A stretch of 6,512 bases of DNA. It comes from Pseudomonadota bacterium (lineage in GTDB: Bacteria; Pseudomonadota; Gammaproteobacteria; Halothiobacillales; Halothiobacillaceae). Every line of letters starts with the position of its first letter. The stretch's first letter is position 1. Below are positions 1-6,111 of this stretch, one piece after another. The translations under genes were made by a program, and so were the position numbers. Location of the stretch: NCBI GenBank assembly GCA_021795795.1, contig JAJYPA010000472.1, positions 1 through 6,512 of the forward strand. The letters are read 5' to 3'. The notes below the pieces were generated by a model, which saw only the letters and a program-made list of their open reading frames with translations, was not told where the DNA came from and ran no database searches.

Positions 1-155
1 CTATGCTGATTGCCGGCGTGCTGTTTTTCCTCGCGGGGCTGCAATTCCTCAACACTGGCATACTCGGCGAGATGCTGTCCCGCATCTATTTTGAGGGACA
101 GAACAAAATGACCTATGTCATCCGTACGCAGTCTCCTGAGGAAGGGCAGCCTTGA
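1..155 (+). CDS. GtrB/DPM1-like membrane-anchored GT2 glycosyltransferase, C-terminal end only
   Basis: This is a partial gene; only the last ~50 codons are visible (reading frame from base 3, TGA at 153-155). The visible part begins with a hydrophobic segment (LIAGVLFFLAGLQFLNTG) followed by LGEMLSRIYFEG and a short tail containing YVIR. A terminal transmembrane helix followed by G-x-LGE-x-x-x-RIY and a Y-V/I-x-R tail is characteristic of the DPM1/GtrB/ArnC-like GT2 subgroup, whose members transfer a sugar from a nucleotide donor to polyprenyl phosphate at the inner membrane. The catalytic domain lies outside the window, so donor and acceptor cannot be inferred. Its stop codon overlaps the TTG start of the next gene by four bases (TTGA), which suggests co-translation. 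The subgroup call rests on the tail motif alone and could be a related membrane GT2. Confidence 0.72.
   Translation, partial: MLIAGVLFFLAGLQFLNTGILGEMLSRIYFEGQNKMTYVIRTQSPEEGQP
138..145 (+). promoter_or_regulatory. Shine-Dalgarno site for the TTG start at 152
   Basis: The sequence GAGGAAGG at 138-145 is a strong purine-rich ribosome binding site, 6 bases upstream of TTG at 152-154. An in-frame TGA at 137-139 blocks any earlier start, and no ATG or GTG lies between it and the first Rossmann strand of the GT9 protein. The site therefore fixes the unusual TTG as the start. It sits inside the 3' end of the preceding gene. Confidence 0.7.
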
Positions 156-1273
156 AAAAGGCAAAAATCAGGGAACCCCATCGTGTTCTGGTTATCGTGT
201 TGCAGCGGATAGGGGATGTTCTGCTGGCGACGCCTATTGCGCGCAGCCTGAAGGAGCAATGGCCAAGCGTGCAAATCGACTTTCTGGTTGCCGAGGGCAC
301 GGAGGGAATACTCAGTCCTGGCGATGGCATCATCGACCAGGTGATATCGGTCAAAAGAAACTCTGGGGTTGGCGCCACCCTCCGGTTACTGTCTCGCATC
401 TTCCGTCAGTACGATCTGGCCCTGTCTACCCAAAGTGGAGACCGTTCCATTTTCTATACCCTGCTGGCGGCCAGGTGGCGAGCATCCATGGTTCCTTCAA
501 AAAAACCATTTTTGGATTGGAAGCGCGCGGTCAGCTCTGCCTGGGTGGAAGACGACAAGCTAGACCGGCACGTCGTACTGCAGAACGCCCTGCTTATGGA
601 TGCGATAGGTGTAAAGCCGGTCCGTGATGTCGTGGTCCCTACGTCGCTTGACGTGGCAACATCAACAAATGAGAACGTTGAACGTCGGAAGTATGTGGTG
701 ATCCACCCCGGTGCAAAGTTCCCTTATAAGGAATGGACCAAAGAAGGATGGATCAAAGTGATTTCGGGCCTGGTTACCTCGGGACTGGATGTGGTTCTGA
801 GCGGCGGGCCTGATACCGCAGAAAAGCGCTACTGCGAATTGCTTTGTCGTGAGGACTACCCGGGCCCGGGAACCGTGATCAATCGGGCTGGCCAGACCTC
901 TTTTCCAGATCTGGCACAGTGTTTATCCAAAGCCGCGCTCTACATCGGTGTGGACACTTCTGTTACGCATCTGGCAGCGGCGACGGGGGTTGCGGTTTTG
1001 AGCATTTACGGGCCTACTAACCCAGTGAAATGGGCCCCCTGGCCAAAGGGTTATGAACAGGATTTTCCACCATTCCAATCTTACACAAAAGCGCCTCAGA
1101 CGGTTGGAAACGTTACCTTGCTACAAGGAGATAATGCCAAGGCCTGTGTGCCATGCCATTTGGAGGGATGTGACCGGCATCCGCAATCCCGCAGCCAATG
1201 TCTGGATAGGCTTGACCCTCAGACGGTACTGGACAAGGCACTGACCATACTGGTCGGCGTCAATAGGTCTTGA
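152..1273 (+). CDS. GT9 glycosyltransferase, WaaQ/heptosyltransferase-type
   Basis: A 373-residue cytoplasmic GT-B enzyme of family GT9 (ADP-heptose:LPS heptosyltransferase family), expected to add a heptose or related sugar to the LPS core. The N-terminal Rossmann domain carries the acceptor-side signature LQRIGDVLLATP (residues 17-28), with the usual Gly-Asp at 21-22. The C-terminal donor-binding half shows HPGA (185-188), KEW (193-195), SGGP (217-220), the hallmark GVDTSVTHLAAATG (266-279) and YGPTNP (286-291). The C-terminus holds four cysteines, C332-x2-C335-x4-C340-x9-C350, a pattern shared with the WaaQ-like subgroup. Length is normal for the family. The start is TTG at 152, supported by a good ribosome binding site and an in-frame stop just upstream. 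One base separates its stop from the acyltransferase start. The donor sugar is not proven; GT9 also contains non-heptose transferases. Confidence 0.9.
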   Translation: MKKAKIREPHRVLVIVLQRIGDVLLATPIARSLKEQWPSVQIDFLVAEGTEGILSPGDGIIDQVISVKRNSGVGATLRLLSRIFRQYDLALSTQSGDRSIFYTLLAARWRASMVPSKKPFLDWKRAVSSAWVEDDKLDRHVVLQNALLMDAIGVKPVRDVVVPTSLDVATSTNENVERRKYVVIHPGAKFPYKEWTKEGWIKVISGLVTSGLDVVLSGGPDTAEKRYCELLCREDYPGPGTVINRAGQTSFPDLAQCLSKAALYIGVDTSVTHLAAATGVAVLSIYGPTNPVKWAPWPKGYEQDFPPFQSYTKAPQTVGNVTLLQGDNAKACVPCHLEGCDRHPQSRSQCLDRLDPQTVLDKALTILVGVNRS

Positions 1274-1274
1274 G

Positions 1275-2156
1275 ATGCTAGCCAAGGCGCTGGCCGTGTT
1301 TGTTCTATGGGCACTCGCAGTCATTCCCGGTCGGGTGCGTCGGCGGCTTGGCGAAGGTATGGGGCTGCTGGCCTGCCGGTTGATGCCAGAGTTACGGCAT
1401 GTGGTGGAACGAAATCTGAAGATTGCGGGATTGTGTGGAGCCGATGACGGCCCGCTCCTGGTAAAAAAAACCTTTGCGCAGTTGGGCCTGGGAATCACTG
1501 AACTCGGACCGCTCTGGTTGCGCCCACCCCAGCAAAGCCTGGCGGTTATCCGAGAAATCAGGGGCATTGAGAACGTGCAGCGGGCGATGCTCATGGGGAA
1601 AGGGGTTATTCTGTTTACGGGCCATTTTGGTTCATGGGAAACGCTTATCCAGTTTCTGCCCACCCGATGGCCCATGACCGTGTTGTACCGCAAAATAGAT
1701 AACAAGGCTCTGGATACGCTGATCAAGAAATACCGTAGCCGGACGGGAGCGACCATGGTTGAAAAGCAGTCGGCGATCAAGCCGCTGATCCTTGCGTTGA
1801 AAAGGGGGGAAGTGATCGGTGTGTTGAGCGACCAAAATGTGGATGTGCATGAAGGATTGTTTTCGCCATTTTTTGGTCGCGCAGCTTCGACATCGCCCAT
1901 CATTGCGCGCTTGGCGGCGCTGCGTGGTAGCCCGATATTTGGGGTATATGCCACACGTCAAGCCGACGGCGAGGGTGTTGTCGTAAGCTTTGATGAGCTG
2001 CGATATGACCCCGACAATCTCGATGACCAGAATATTGTGGATCAGAAAAATCAGCAGTTGGAAAGTGTCGTCAAGGCGCATCCGGAACAGTATTGGTGGT
2101 TCCATAAGCGGTACAAGGCAGTGGCCCATGGATTGAGTTATCCCTATGAAAAGTGA
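1275..2156 (+). CDS. LpxL/HtrB-family lipid A (Kdo2-lipid A) acyltransferase-like protein
   Basis: A 293-residue inner-membrane acyltransferase of the LpxL/LpxM (HtrB/MsbB) family, which transfers an acyl chain from acyl-ACP to lipid A or its precursors. An N-terminal hydrophobic segment (about residues 2-18) would anchor it to the membrane. The catalytic HX4E motif is present as GHFGSWE (H117, E122), preceded by MGKGVILFT (107-115). Further family blocks are SDQNVD (185-190), FFG (199-201) and the C-terminal HPEQYWWFHKRYK (269-281), matching the PEQ-W-x-H-R/K-R-W/Y-K signature. Length is slightly below the ~300-310 residues of E. coli LpxL. ATG at 1275 follows the previous stop by one base, with a weak AGG at 1265-1267. 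The 3' end overlaps the next gene by 11 bases. Its place among sugar transferases suggests a role in assembling the LPS anchor; which position or acyl chain cannot be read from sequence. Confidence 0.92.
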   Translation: MLAKALAVFVLWALAVIPGRVRRRLGEGMGLLACRLMPELRHVVERNLKIAGLCGADDGPLLVKKTFAQLGLGITELGPLWLRPPQQSLAVIREIRGIENVQRAMLMGKGVILFTGHFGSWETLIQFLPTRWPMTVLYRKIDNKALDTLIKKYRSRTGATMVEKQSAIKPLILALKRGEVIGVLSDQNVDVHEGLFSPFFGRAASTSPIIARLAALRGSPIFGVYATRQADGEGVVVSFDELRYDPDNLDDQNIVDQKNQQLESVVKAHPEQYWWFHKRYKAVAHGLSYPYEK

Positions 2157-3210
2157 AATTAAAAATATATTGCTATTAAAACATTATGGCATTGGCATTG
2201 GCGATGTTGTGCGTAGTACCGCTTCTTGGAGATCTATAAAGGAACAGATTCCTGGAGTGCGTGTTCACATCTTCTTCTGGCCACATAAAACTCCCAGTGC
2301 GGCGGAATATATAATGTATCATTCTGAGTATTTGGATAGTGTGCATATTATACAGAGGGACCAGGTCAAACGTTGGTGGGGCCGGTACACACCTTTACGG
2401 TCGTTTAAAAAAGCATTTGAGCTATTGCGGCAAGTTGCAGAGTTGGAACAAGTTGATCTAGTGATAGATCAAGAGTTGCATGGTATTGACAATGCAATTC
2501 TCTCTGTTTGGTTTAGATTAAAAAAAATAAAAACTATTGGAATATCTCAGTATCCATTAAAATGTCTATTTTATAGTTTTTGTTCCGATAATGATAGAGT
2601 GTACGCAAAAAAAAATAAAACCTCTTATCCTCTCGATTACACTGATAAAGATTATGTTGCGTTGGATTGCTTGGGAATCTGGAGAGATGGCCAGAAAATT
2701 AGCATTTCACCAAGACCGATCGGTTCTGATGTTGCTGTGTGGCTAGGTGTTGCGAGTATGTTGGTAGGTATAAACATTGGTTGTGGTGGCGACGTGGAGG
2801 TGGCAAAAAGGCCGGCGATCAGTCTTTATGTGAACATTATCAATTCGTTAATTAGAAGATATGATTGTGATATGATTCTTACCGGCACAGCAGAAGAGTC
2901 TTGGCTGAATGAGGGTATCTTGAAATCTTTGAGCGATGTCGCTAGGCCGCGTGTAAAAAATTTGGCTGGAAAAACTAATATGGAAGATTTGCTAGGGGTT
3001 ATTACTTCTTGTAAGTGCTTTATATCTTCTGATTCTGGACCTTTTCATTTGGCTGTTGCGCTTGAGGTTCCGGCAATTGGGTTGTTTAATTGGCCAAATC
3101 CAGCGTGTTATCATGTTAATTCAATAACTGAGAATATTGTGCTTGGATCGGTAGATGACTTGAGCAATGTGTTGTCTGCCTTTGAAAGAATAGTTACGGT
3201 TGCTGTATGA
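2146..3210 (+). CDS. Divergent GT9-family glycosyltransferase
   Basis: A 354-residue GT-B protein that matches GT9 weakly at the N-terminus and clearly at the C-terminus. The N-terminal strand KNILLLKHYGIGIGD (6-20) keeps the Gly-Asp pair, but the usual following proline (GDxxxxxP) is replaced by GDVVRSTAS. The donor-binding half has GINIGCGG (208-215), KRP (221-223), ILTGTAEES (244-252), LAGKT (273-277) and SDSGPFHLA (295-303) followed by VPAIGLF (308-314), the family's second-domain signature. It lacks the C-terminal cysteine motif of the GT9 gene upstream. The gene is markedly AT-rich (for example 11 G/C in bases 2521-2580) and uses many AT-ending codons, unlike its upstream neighbours, so it was probably acquired by transfer. 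ATG at 2146 overlaps the acyltransferase by 11 bases; only a weak GGATTGAG (2130-2137) serves as ribosome binding site. Its donor and acceptor are unknown. Confidence 0.85.
   Translation: MKSEIKNILLLKHYGIGIGDVVRSTASWRSIKEQIPGVRVHIFFWPHKTPSAAEYIMYHSEYLDSVHIIQRDQVKRWWGRYTPLRSFKKAFELLRQVAELEQVDLVIDQELHGIDNAILSVWFRLKKIKTIGISQYPLKCLFYSFCSDNDRVYAKKNKTSYPLDYTDKDYVALDCLGIWRDGQKISISPRPIGSDVAVWLGVASMLVGINIGCGGDVEVAKRPAISLYVNIINSLIRRYDCDMILTGTAEESWLNEGILKSLSDVARPRVKNLAGKTNMEDLLGVITSCKCFISSDSGPFHLAVALEVPAIGLFNWPNPACYHVNSITENIVLGSVDDLSNVLSAFERIVTVAV
2607..2615 (+). repeat. A9 homopolymer tract within the divergent GT9 gene
   Basis: Nine consecutive adenines lie in the coding sequence (Ala-Lys-Lys-Asn region, residues 154-157), with an A8 tract about 80 bases upstream at 2520-2527. 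Tracts of this length can be prone to replication or transcription slippage. In an AT-rich gene they may also arise simply from composition. The reading frame is intact here. Confidence 0.4.
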
Positions 3211-4385
3211 TAAAAAGTGACCATGGATTTTTCGCGGTTTTTTTGTTGGCAGCCACCTTGTTTTTTCTACCATTATCAATTGTTGCTGTTGAGATATTTT
3301 CCAGCCTTTATGTGATAAATTTTTTGATTTTAAGGGGTTGGCGAGACGTTTCTGCGAATTTTCTGAATGTCATCGTTATATTGATTGTATTTATGCACTT
3401 TGTTAGTTCTGGGGTTCATGGGTTTGATCCTGATTCGATTCATTCTGCGCTTCAGTCTTTGTGGTTACTTTATATTCCAATAACATCCGCTTTTTTTCTT
3501 AAAAATGCGCATGTTTTTGTTTTGCAGCGTTGGTATGTCTATGGTCAAATCGTTAACGCGTTAGTGGGAATCGTAGAAGCACTTGGTTTCCATGTTATAA
3601 ATACCTATGGACAAGGGCATCTTGGCCTCGTCTCGTTCCATATTTGGTCTAGTATGATGTTGGCTTTGGCTATACTTTTTTTGATCAACGACATTCCGGG
3701 CTACAACATAGTTAAGAATCGTATTCTTTCAGTTACGGTTCTCGCGTTGTTGGTCTGGCAGTTGCTGTCCACCAGTGGGCGAACCGGGCAAGCGGTACTG
3801 ATCATGGTGTTGTTTTTTATTATTGTTTATAAAATTAAAAACAAAAAAGTGCTCGGAATTTCCATTGTTGGAGCTTTGTCTTTAGCTGTGCTGTTTCCAG
3901 CCTTTCGTTCTGTTTGGAGTGCAGCTTATTATCAGGCTGTTGATGTCATTTTAAATGGTTCTTATCTTTCTAGTGTCGGTTTGCGTGTTGTTTATGCACA
4001 AGCATCTTGGCTGATGTTTGTTGAGCATCCAATATTTGGCGTGGGCGTTGGTCAATTCCGGCATGTGTTCTACGAAATGGTTCATCGCCATAGTATACCC
4101 TACGTCCCAAATGATCTCAGAGGTGTTGTTGGACCAACTAGTACTTATTTGCAATACGTTTCAGAGCTTGGCGGTGTCGGTGCTACGTTATTGCTTGCAT
4201 TTCTGGTGGGCATCGGAATGCAAATATCAAATCAATGGAATCGAGGCGGAATAATTAGGCTGATTGTTTTTTTGTGGTTAATAATTGGTAGTTTTTCTGA
4301 TGTTATTTTGTCTAGTTGGAGCTTGGTGATCCCATTTTCTATATTTGTATCGCTGCAAGTTGAAGCTGGTTTATCTAATAAATAA
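3207..4385 (+). CDS. O-antigen ligase/polymerase-like polytopic membrane protein (WaaL/Wzy family)
   Basis: A 392-residue protein with about 10-12 hydrophobic helices and one long periplasmic-type loop near the C-terminus (roughly residues 281-322), the architecture of WaaL ligases and Wzy polymerases. Family landmarks in order: TSGRTGQ (189-195), after a hydrophobic helix; SVGLR (256-260); WLMFVEHPIFGVGVGQF (268-284), matching the F-x-x-x-P-x-x-G-x-G-x-G-x-F block; and TYLQYVSELGGVG (313-325), matching the Y-L-Q-x-x-x-E-x-G-x-x-G block. Members join glycan from undecaprenyl diphosphate to lipid A-core or polymerise repeat units in the periplasm. The usual HN before this YLQ block is replaced by T311-S312; the nearest histidines are H293 and H295. 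The gene is AT-rich like the GT9 before it and overlaps it by ATGA. Ligase and polymerase cannot be separated by sequence alone. Confidence 0.83.
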   Translation: MIKSDHGFFAVFLLAATLFFLPLSIVAVEIFSSLYVINFLILRGWRDVSANFLNVIVILIVFMHFVSSGVHGFDPDSIHSALQSLWLLYIPITSAFFLKNAHVFVLQRWYVYGQIVNALVGIVEALGFHVINTYGQGHLGLVSFHIWSSMMLALAILFLINDIPGYNIVKNRILSVTVLALLVWQLLSTSGRTGQAVLIMVLFFIIVYKIKNKKVLGISIVGALSLAVLFPAFRSVWSAAYYQAVDVILNGSYLSSVGLRVVYAQASWLMFVEHPIFGVGVGQFRHVFYEMVHRHSIPYVPNDLRGVVGPTSTYLQYVSELGGVGATLLLAFLVGIGMQISNQWNRGGIIRLIVFLWLIIGSFSDVILSSWSLVIPFSIFVSLQVEAGLSNK

Positions 4386-5341
4386 TGAAAATTTCGATTG
4401 TTATCATAAATTATAATGGTGCACGGTGTATCCCGGCCTGTATTTCTTCCTGTGTGGCAGAAGGGGTTGAGGCGCAGGATATTGTGGTCGTGGACAACGG
4501 TAGTGACGACAATTCGCTTGCACTTGTTCGACACGGGTTTCCTGACGTCCGGATCGTGGCCAACGCGTGTAACGCTGGCTTTGCCCGGGCTGTTAACCAG
4601 GGGCTTCGAGAGGCCGGTCAAGAGCTGGTACTGATTTTGAACAATGATGCCAGGCTGCAGTCGGGTGCCGTGGCGCATCTGATTCGCTGTGCAGAAAGAT
4701 TTCCGGACGCCGCGTTGATTGGAGCCCGTCTGCTGGATGTGCAACAGCGACCGCAGAATGTGGTGGCCCCCTTTCCTCGGGTGTGGCATGATCTGTTGCC
4801 GAAGTTTTTGCTCAAACGCGTGTTACGGAGTGGACCTATGGGGCGGATGGCGAATGTATCCGAGCCGATGGTGGTGCCGACACTTATTGGTGCAGCACTC
4901 TTGTTGCAGAGATCGGTTCTGCCAATACTCGGCTTGATGGATGAGGACTTTTTCTTTTATCTGGAGGAGACGGAGTGGTGCCAACGTGCCCACGGACTTG
5001 GCTTTACGGTACTGTTCTGCCCCGAGGCCGGAGTGGAGCACGATCTGGGGGGGACCGCGAACCGTTATCGAGCGGCGGCACGCATTGAGTTTCATCGCTC
5101 GCGTCTGATTTACGCGAAAAAGGTCGATGGCCTTCTTGCACAAAGGCTACTGGTGCTCATCCTTTATCTGTCCAGCAGTATAAACTTTCTGGTCAACGGT
5201 GTGCTGACCCTGGGTACCTTATTTTTGAGTCGGAAATTGCGTCAGAAGACCAAGATGTATGGCATCCTCTGGTTATGGCATAGCCTTGGACGCCCCCGAA
5301 ATTGGGGCTTGCCCAACAAGTGTCCAAAAGAAATCTCGTGA
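4385..5341 (+). CDS. GT2 glycosyltransferase, WbbL/rhamnosyltransferase-like
   Basis: A 318-residue GT-A fold enzyme, expected to work on the cytoplasmic face of the inner membrane, transferring a sugar from a nucleotide donor to a growing lipid-linked or core glycan. It begins with the GT2 strand ISIVIINYNG (3-12), then VVVDNGSDD (34-42), the metal/donor-binding LNNDAR (85-90), GAALLLQR (169-176), the acidic block MDEDFFFYLEETEWC (185-199) with likely catalytic acids, and VEHDLGGT (217-224). This series matches WbbL-type rhamnosyltransferases, but the donor sugar is inferred only at family level. A hydrophobic stretch near 250-282 suggests membrane association. ATG at 4385 shares its A with the TAA of the preceding gene (TAATG). 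The first ~40 bases are AT-rich; the rest is GC-rich, so the gene belongs to the resident operon apart from its 5' end. Confidence 0.88.
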   Translation: MKISIVIINYNGARCIPACISSCVAEGVEAQDIVVVDNGSDDNSLALVRHGFPDVRIVANACNAGFARAVNQGLREAGQELVLILNNDARLQSGAVAHLIRCAERFPDAALIGARLLDVQQRPQNVVAPFPRVWHDLLPKFLLKRVLRSGPMGRMANVSEPMVVPTLIGAALLLQRSVLPILGLMDEDFFFYLEETEWCQRAHGLGFTVLFCPEAGVEHDLGGTANRYRAAARIEFHRSRLIYAKKVDGLLAQRLLVLILYLSSSINFLVNGVLTLGTLFLSRKLRQKTKMYGILWLWHSLGRPRNWGLPNKCPKEIS

Positions 5342-6111
5342 AAACCGCAACGCTGTCCGTGGTGTATATCACGCGGAATGCCGCAGCGCATTTGCGGCAG
5401 TCGATCGGTAGTGTTGCCGCTATTGCGGATGAGGTACTGTTGGTGGACAGCGGTTCTGACGATGCTACCTACAGCATTGCTTCGGAGTTTGGTGCTCGGA
5501 TCATCCATCATGATTGGCAGGGTTTTGGTGCCCAAAGGCAGTTTGCTGTGGAGGCGGCCAGCCACGACTGGATCTTGATGCTGGACGCCGATGAGGTTCT
5601 CCGCTCAGAGGTTAGCTTCAAAATCCGCTCCGCCATAGGGGAGGGCGGAGTGGGTGGATTTTACTTGCGTTGGCAGAATTACATTGGTAGCAAAGCCATA
5701 CGCCACGGTGACTGGGCTCATGATTGGCATCTGCGGCTTTTTGATCGGCGGTATGGCCGTTATGATCCCAACGATTGGGTACATGAATCCTGGGAATCTT
5801 CCATTGCCACTGCCAGACTCCCCGGCATTTCGATAGACCATTACACCGTCGCGCGGCTTCAGGATATGTTGCCTAAACTGCAACTATATGCCGAACTTAA
5901 CGCCGAGAAGGTGTATGCCCGGGAGCGTCCGGTATCGGCGTTGGCGCCCATGAACCATGCCATGGGAGCTTTTCTGCGCAGCTATCTGTTGCGATTCGGA
6001 CTGCTTGATGGGGTGGAGGGGGCGGCGATTGCCTGGACCACGGCTCTGGGAGCGTTTATGAAGTATGCCATCGCCAGGGAAATGCGGATGCACGACAAGT
6101 ATCCCTCGTGA
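5338..6111 (+). CDS. waaE: WaaE/KdtX-like LPS core GT2 glycosyltransferase
   Basis: A 257-residue GT2 enzyme matching the WaaE group, which in Klebsiella adds beta-1,4-glucose to heptose I of the inner core. Visible motifs: LSVVYITRN (6-14), EVLLVDSGSDD (32-42), the phrase HHDWQGFGAQRQFA (57-70), the metal-binding DADE (83-86), LRLFDR (132-137), VHE (148-150), and the C-terminal block from FLRSYL (212-217) through DGVEG (224-228) to MKY (241-243), all diagnostic for this group. I chose GTG at 5338, which overlaps the upstream stop as GTGA and gives the family-typical N-terminus MKTATLSVV. In-frame alternatives are GTG at 5320 and TTG at 5302, which would only add non-conserved residues over the preceding gene. 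No strong ribosome binding site precedes 5338, which fits translational coupling. Being directly followed by waaC fits an inner-core role; the transferred sugar is not proven. Confidence 0.9.
   Translation: MKTATLSVVYITRNAAAHLRQSIGSVAAIADEVLLVDSGSDDATYSIASEFGARIIHHDWQGFGAQRQFAVEAASHDWILMLDADEVLRSEVSFKIRSAIGEGGVGGFYLRWQNYIGSKAIRHGDWAHDWHLRLFDRRYGRYDPNDWVHESWESSIATARLPGISIDHYTVARLQDMLPKLQLYAELNAEKVYARERPVSALAPMNHAMGAFLRSYLLRFGLLDGVEGAAIAWTTALGAFMKYAIAREMRMHDKYPS

Larger units (their letters stand above)
2146..4424 (+). other. AT-rich island spanning two genes, probable horizontally exchanged module
   Basis: Base composition changes sharply. Sample 60-base lines counted by hand: 42 G/C at 1321-1380, 11 at 2521-2580, 16 at 4261-4320, and 38 at 5041-5100. 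The left boundary falls at the start of the divergent GT9 gene (about 2140-2160). The right boundary lies within the first ~40 bases of the next GT2 gene (10 of 40 G/C at 4385-4424, then 22 of 40 at 4425-4464). No insertion sequence, integrase, direct repeat or tRNA flanks it, so homologous recombination through the conserved neighbours is a more likely route than transposition. That mechanism is inference; the compositional shift is directly visible. Confidence 0.75.

Noticed and set aside
115..627. 170-codon open frame on the + strand overlapping the first GT9 gene
   Set aside because: It is out of frame with the GT9 protein, has low-complexity Gly/Arg/Pro-rich composition and no motif; the overlapping frame carries full GT9 signatures.
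1121..1954. Long open frame of 277 codons on the - strand
   Set aside because: It lies antisense across the end of the GT9 gene and most of the acyltransferase gene, both with clear family motifs on the + strand. Its translation is rich in Arg, Ser and Pro with no recognisable domain, as expected for a shadow frame in GC-rich DNA.
2133..2165. Possible promoter (TTGAGT with an A/T-rich region about 17 bases downstream) at the start of the AT-rich island
   Set aside because: The downstream hexamer is a poor match to TATAAT, and AT-rich DNA yields many such near-matches by chance. An internal promoter is possible but not supported.
3230..3500. T-rich tracts (T7 at 3238-3244 and 3491-3497) as terminators
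   Set aside because: No GC-rich stem precedes them, and they encode Phe/Leu-rich membrane helices of the ligase-like protein.
2146..4385. Insertion sequence or genomic island with mobility genes as the source of the AT-rich stretch
   Set aside because: No transposase, integrase, terminal inverted repeats or target duplication is visible at either edge; both genes are intact glycan genes in operon register.
5302..5337. Upstream TTG (5302) or GTG (5320) as start of the waaE-like gene
   Set aside because: These add 12 or 6 residues that do not resemble the family N-terminus and lie deep in the preceding gene. GTG at 5338 forms a GTGA overlap like that at the waaC start and gives the expected N-terminus.
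5628..5650. Inverted repeat CTCCGCC / GGCGGAG with a 9-base loop
   Set aside because: It could form a hairpin but has no following T run, lies in the middle of the waaE-like coding sequence and has a conserved protein reading through it; most likely chance in GC-rich DNA.
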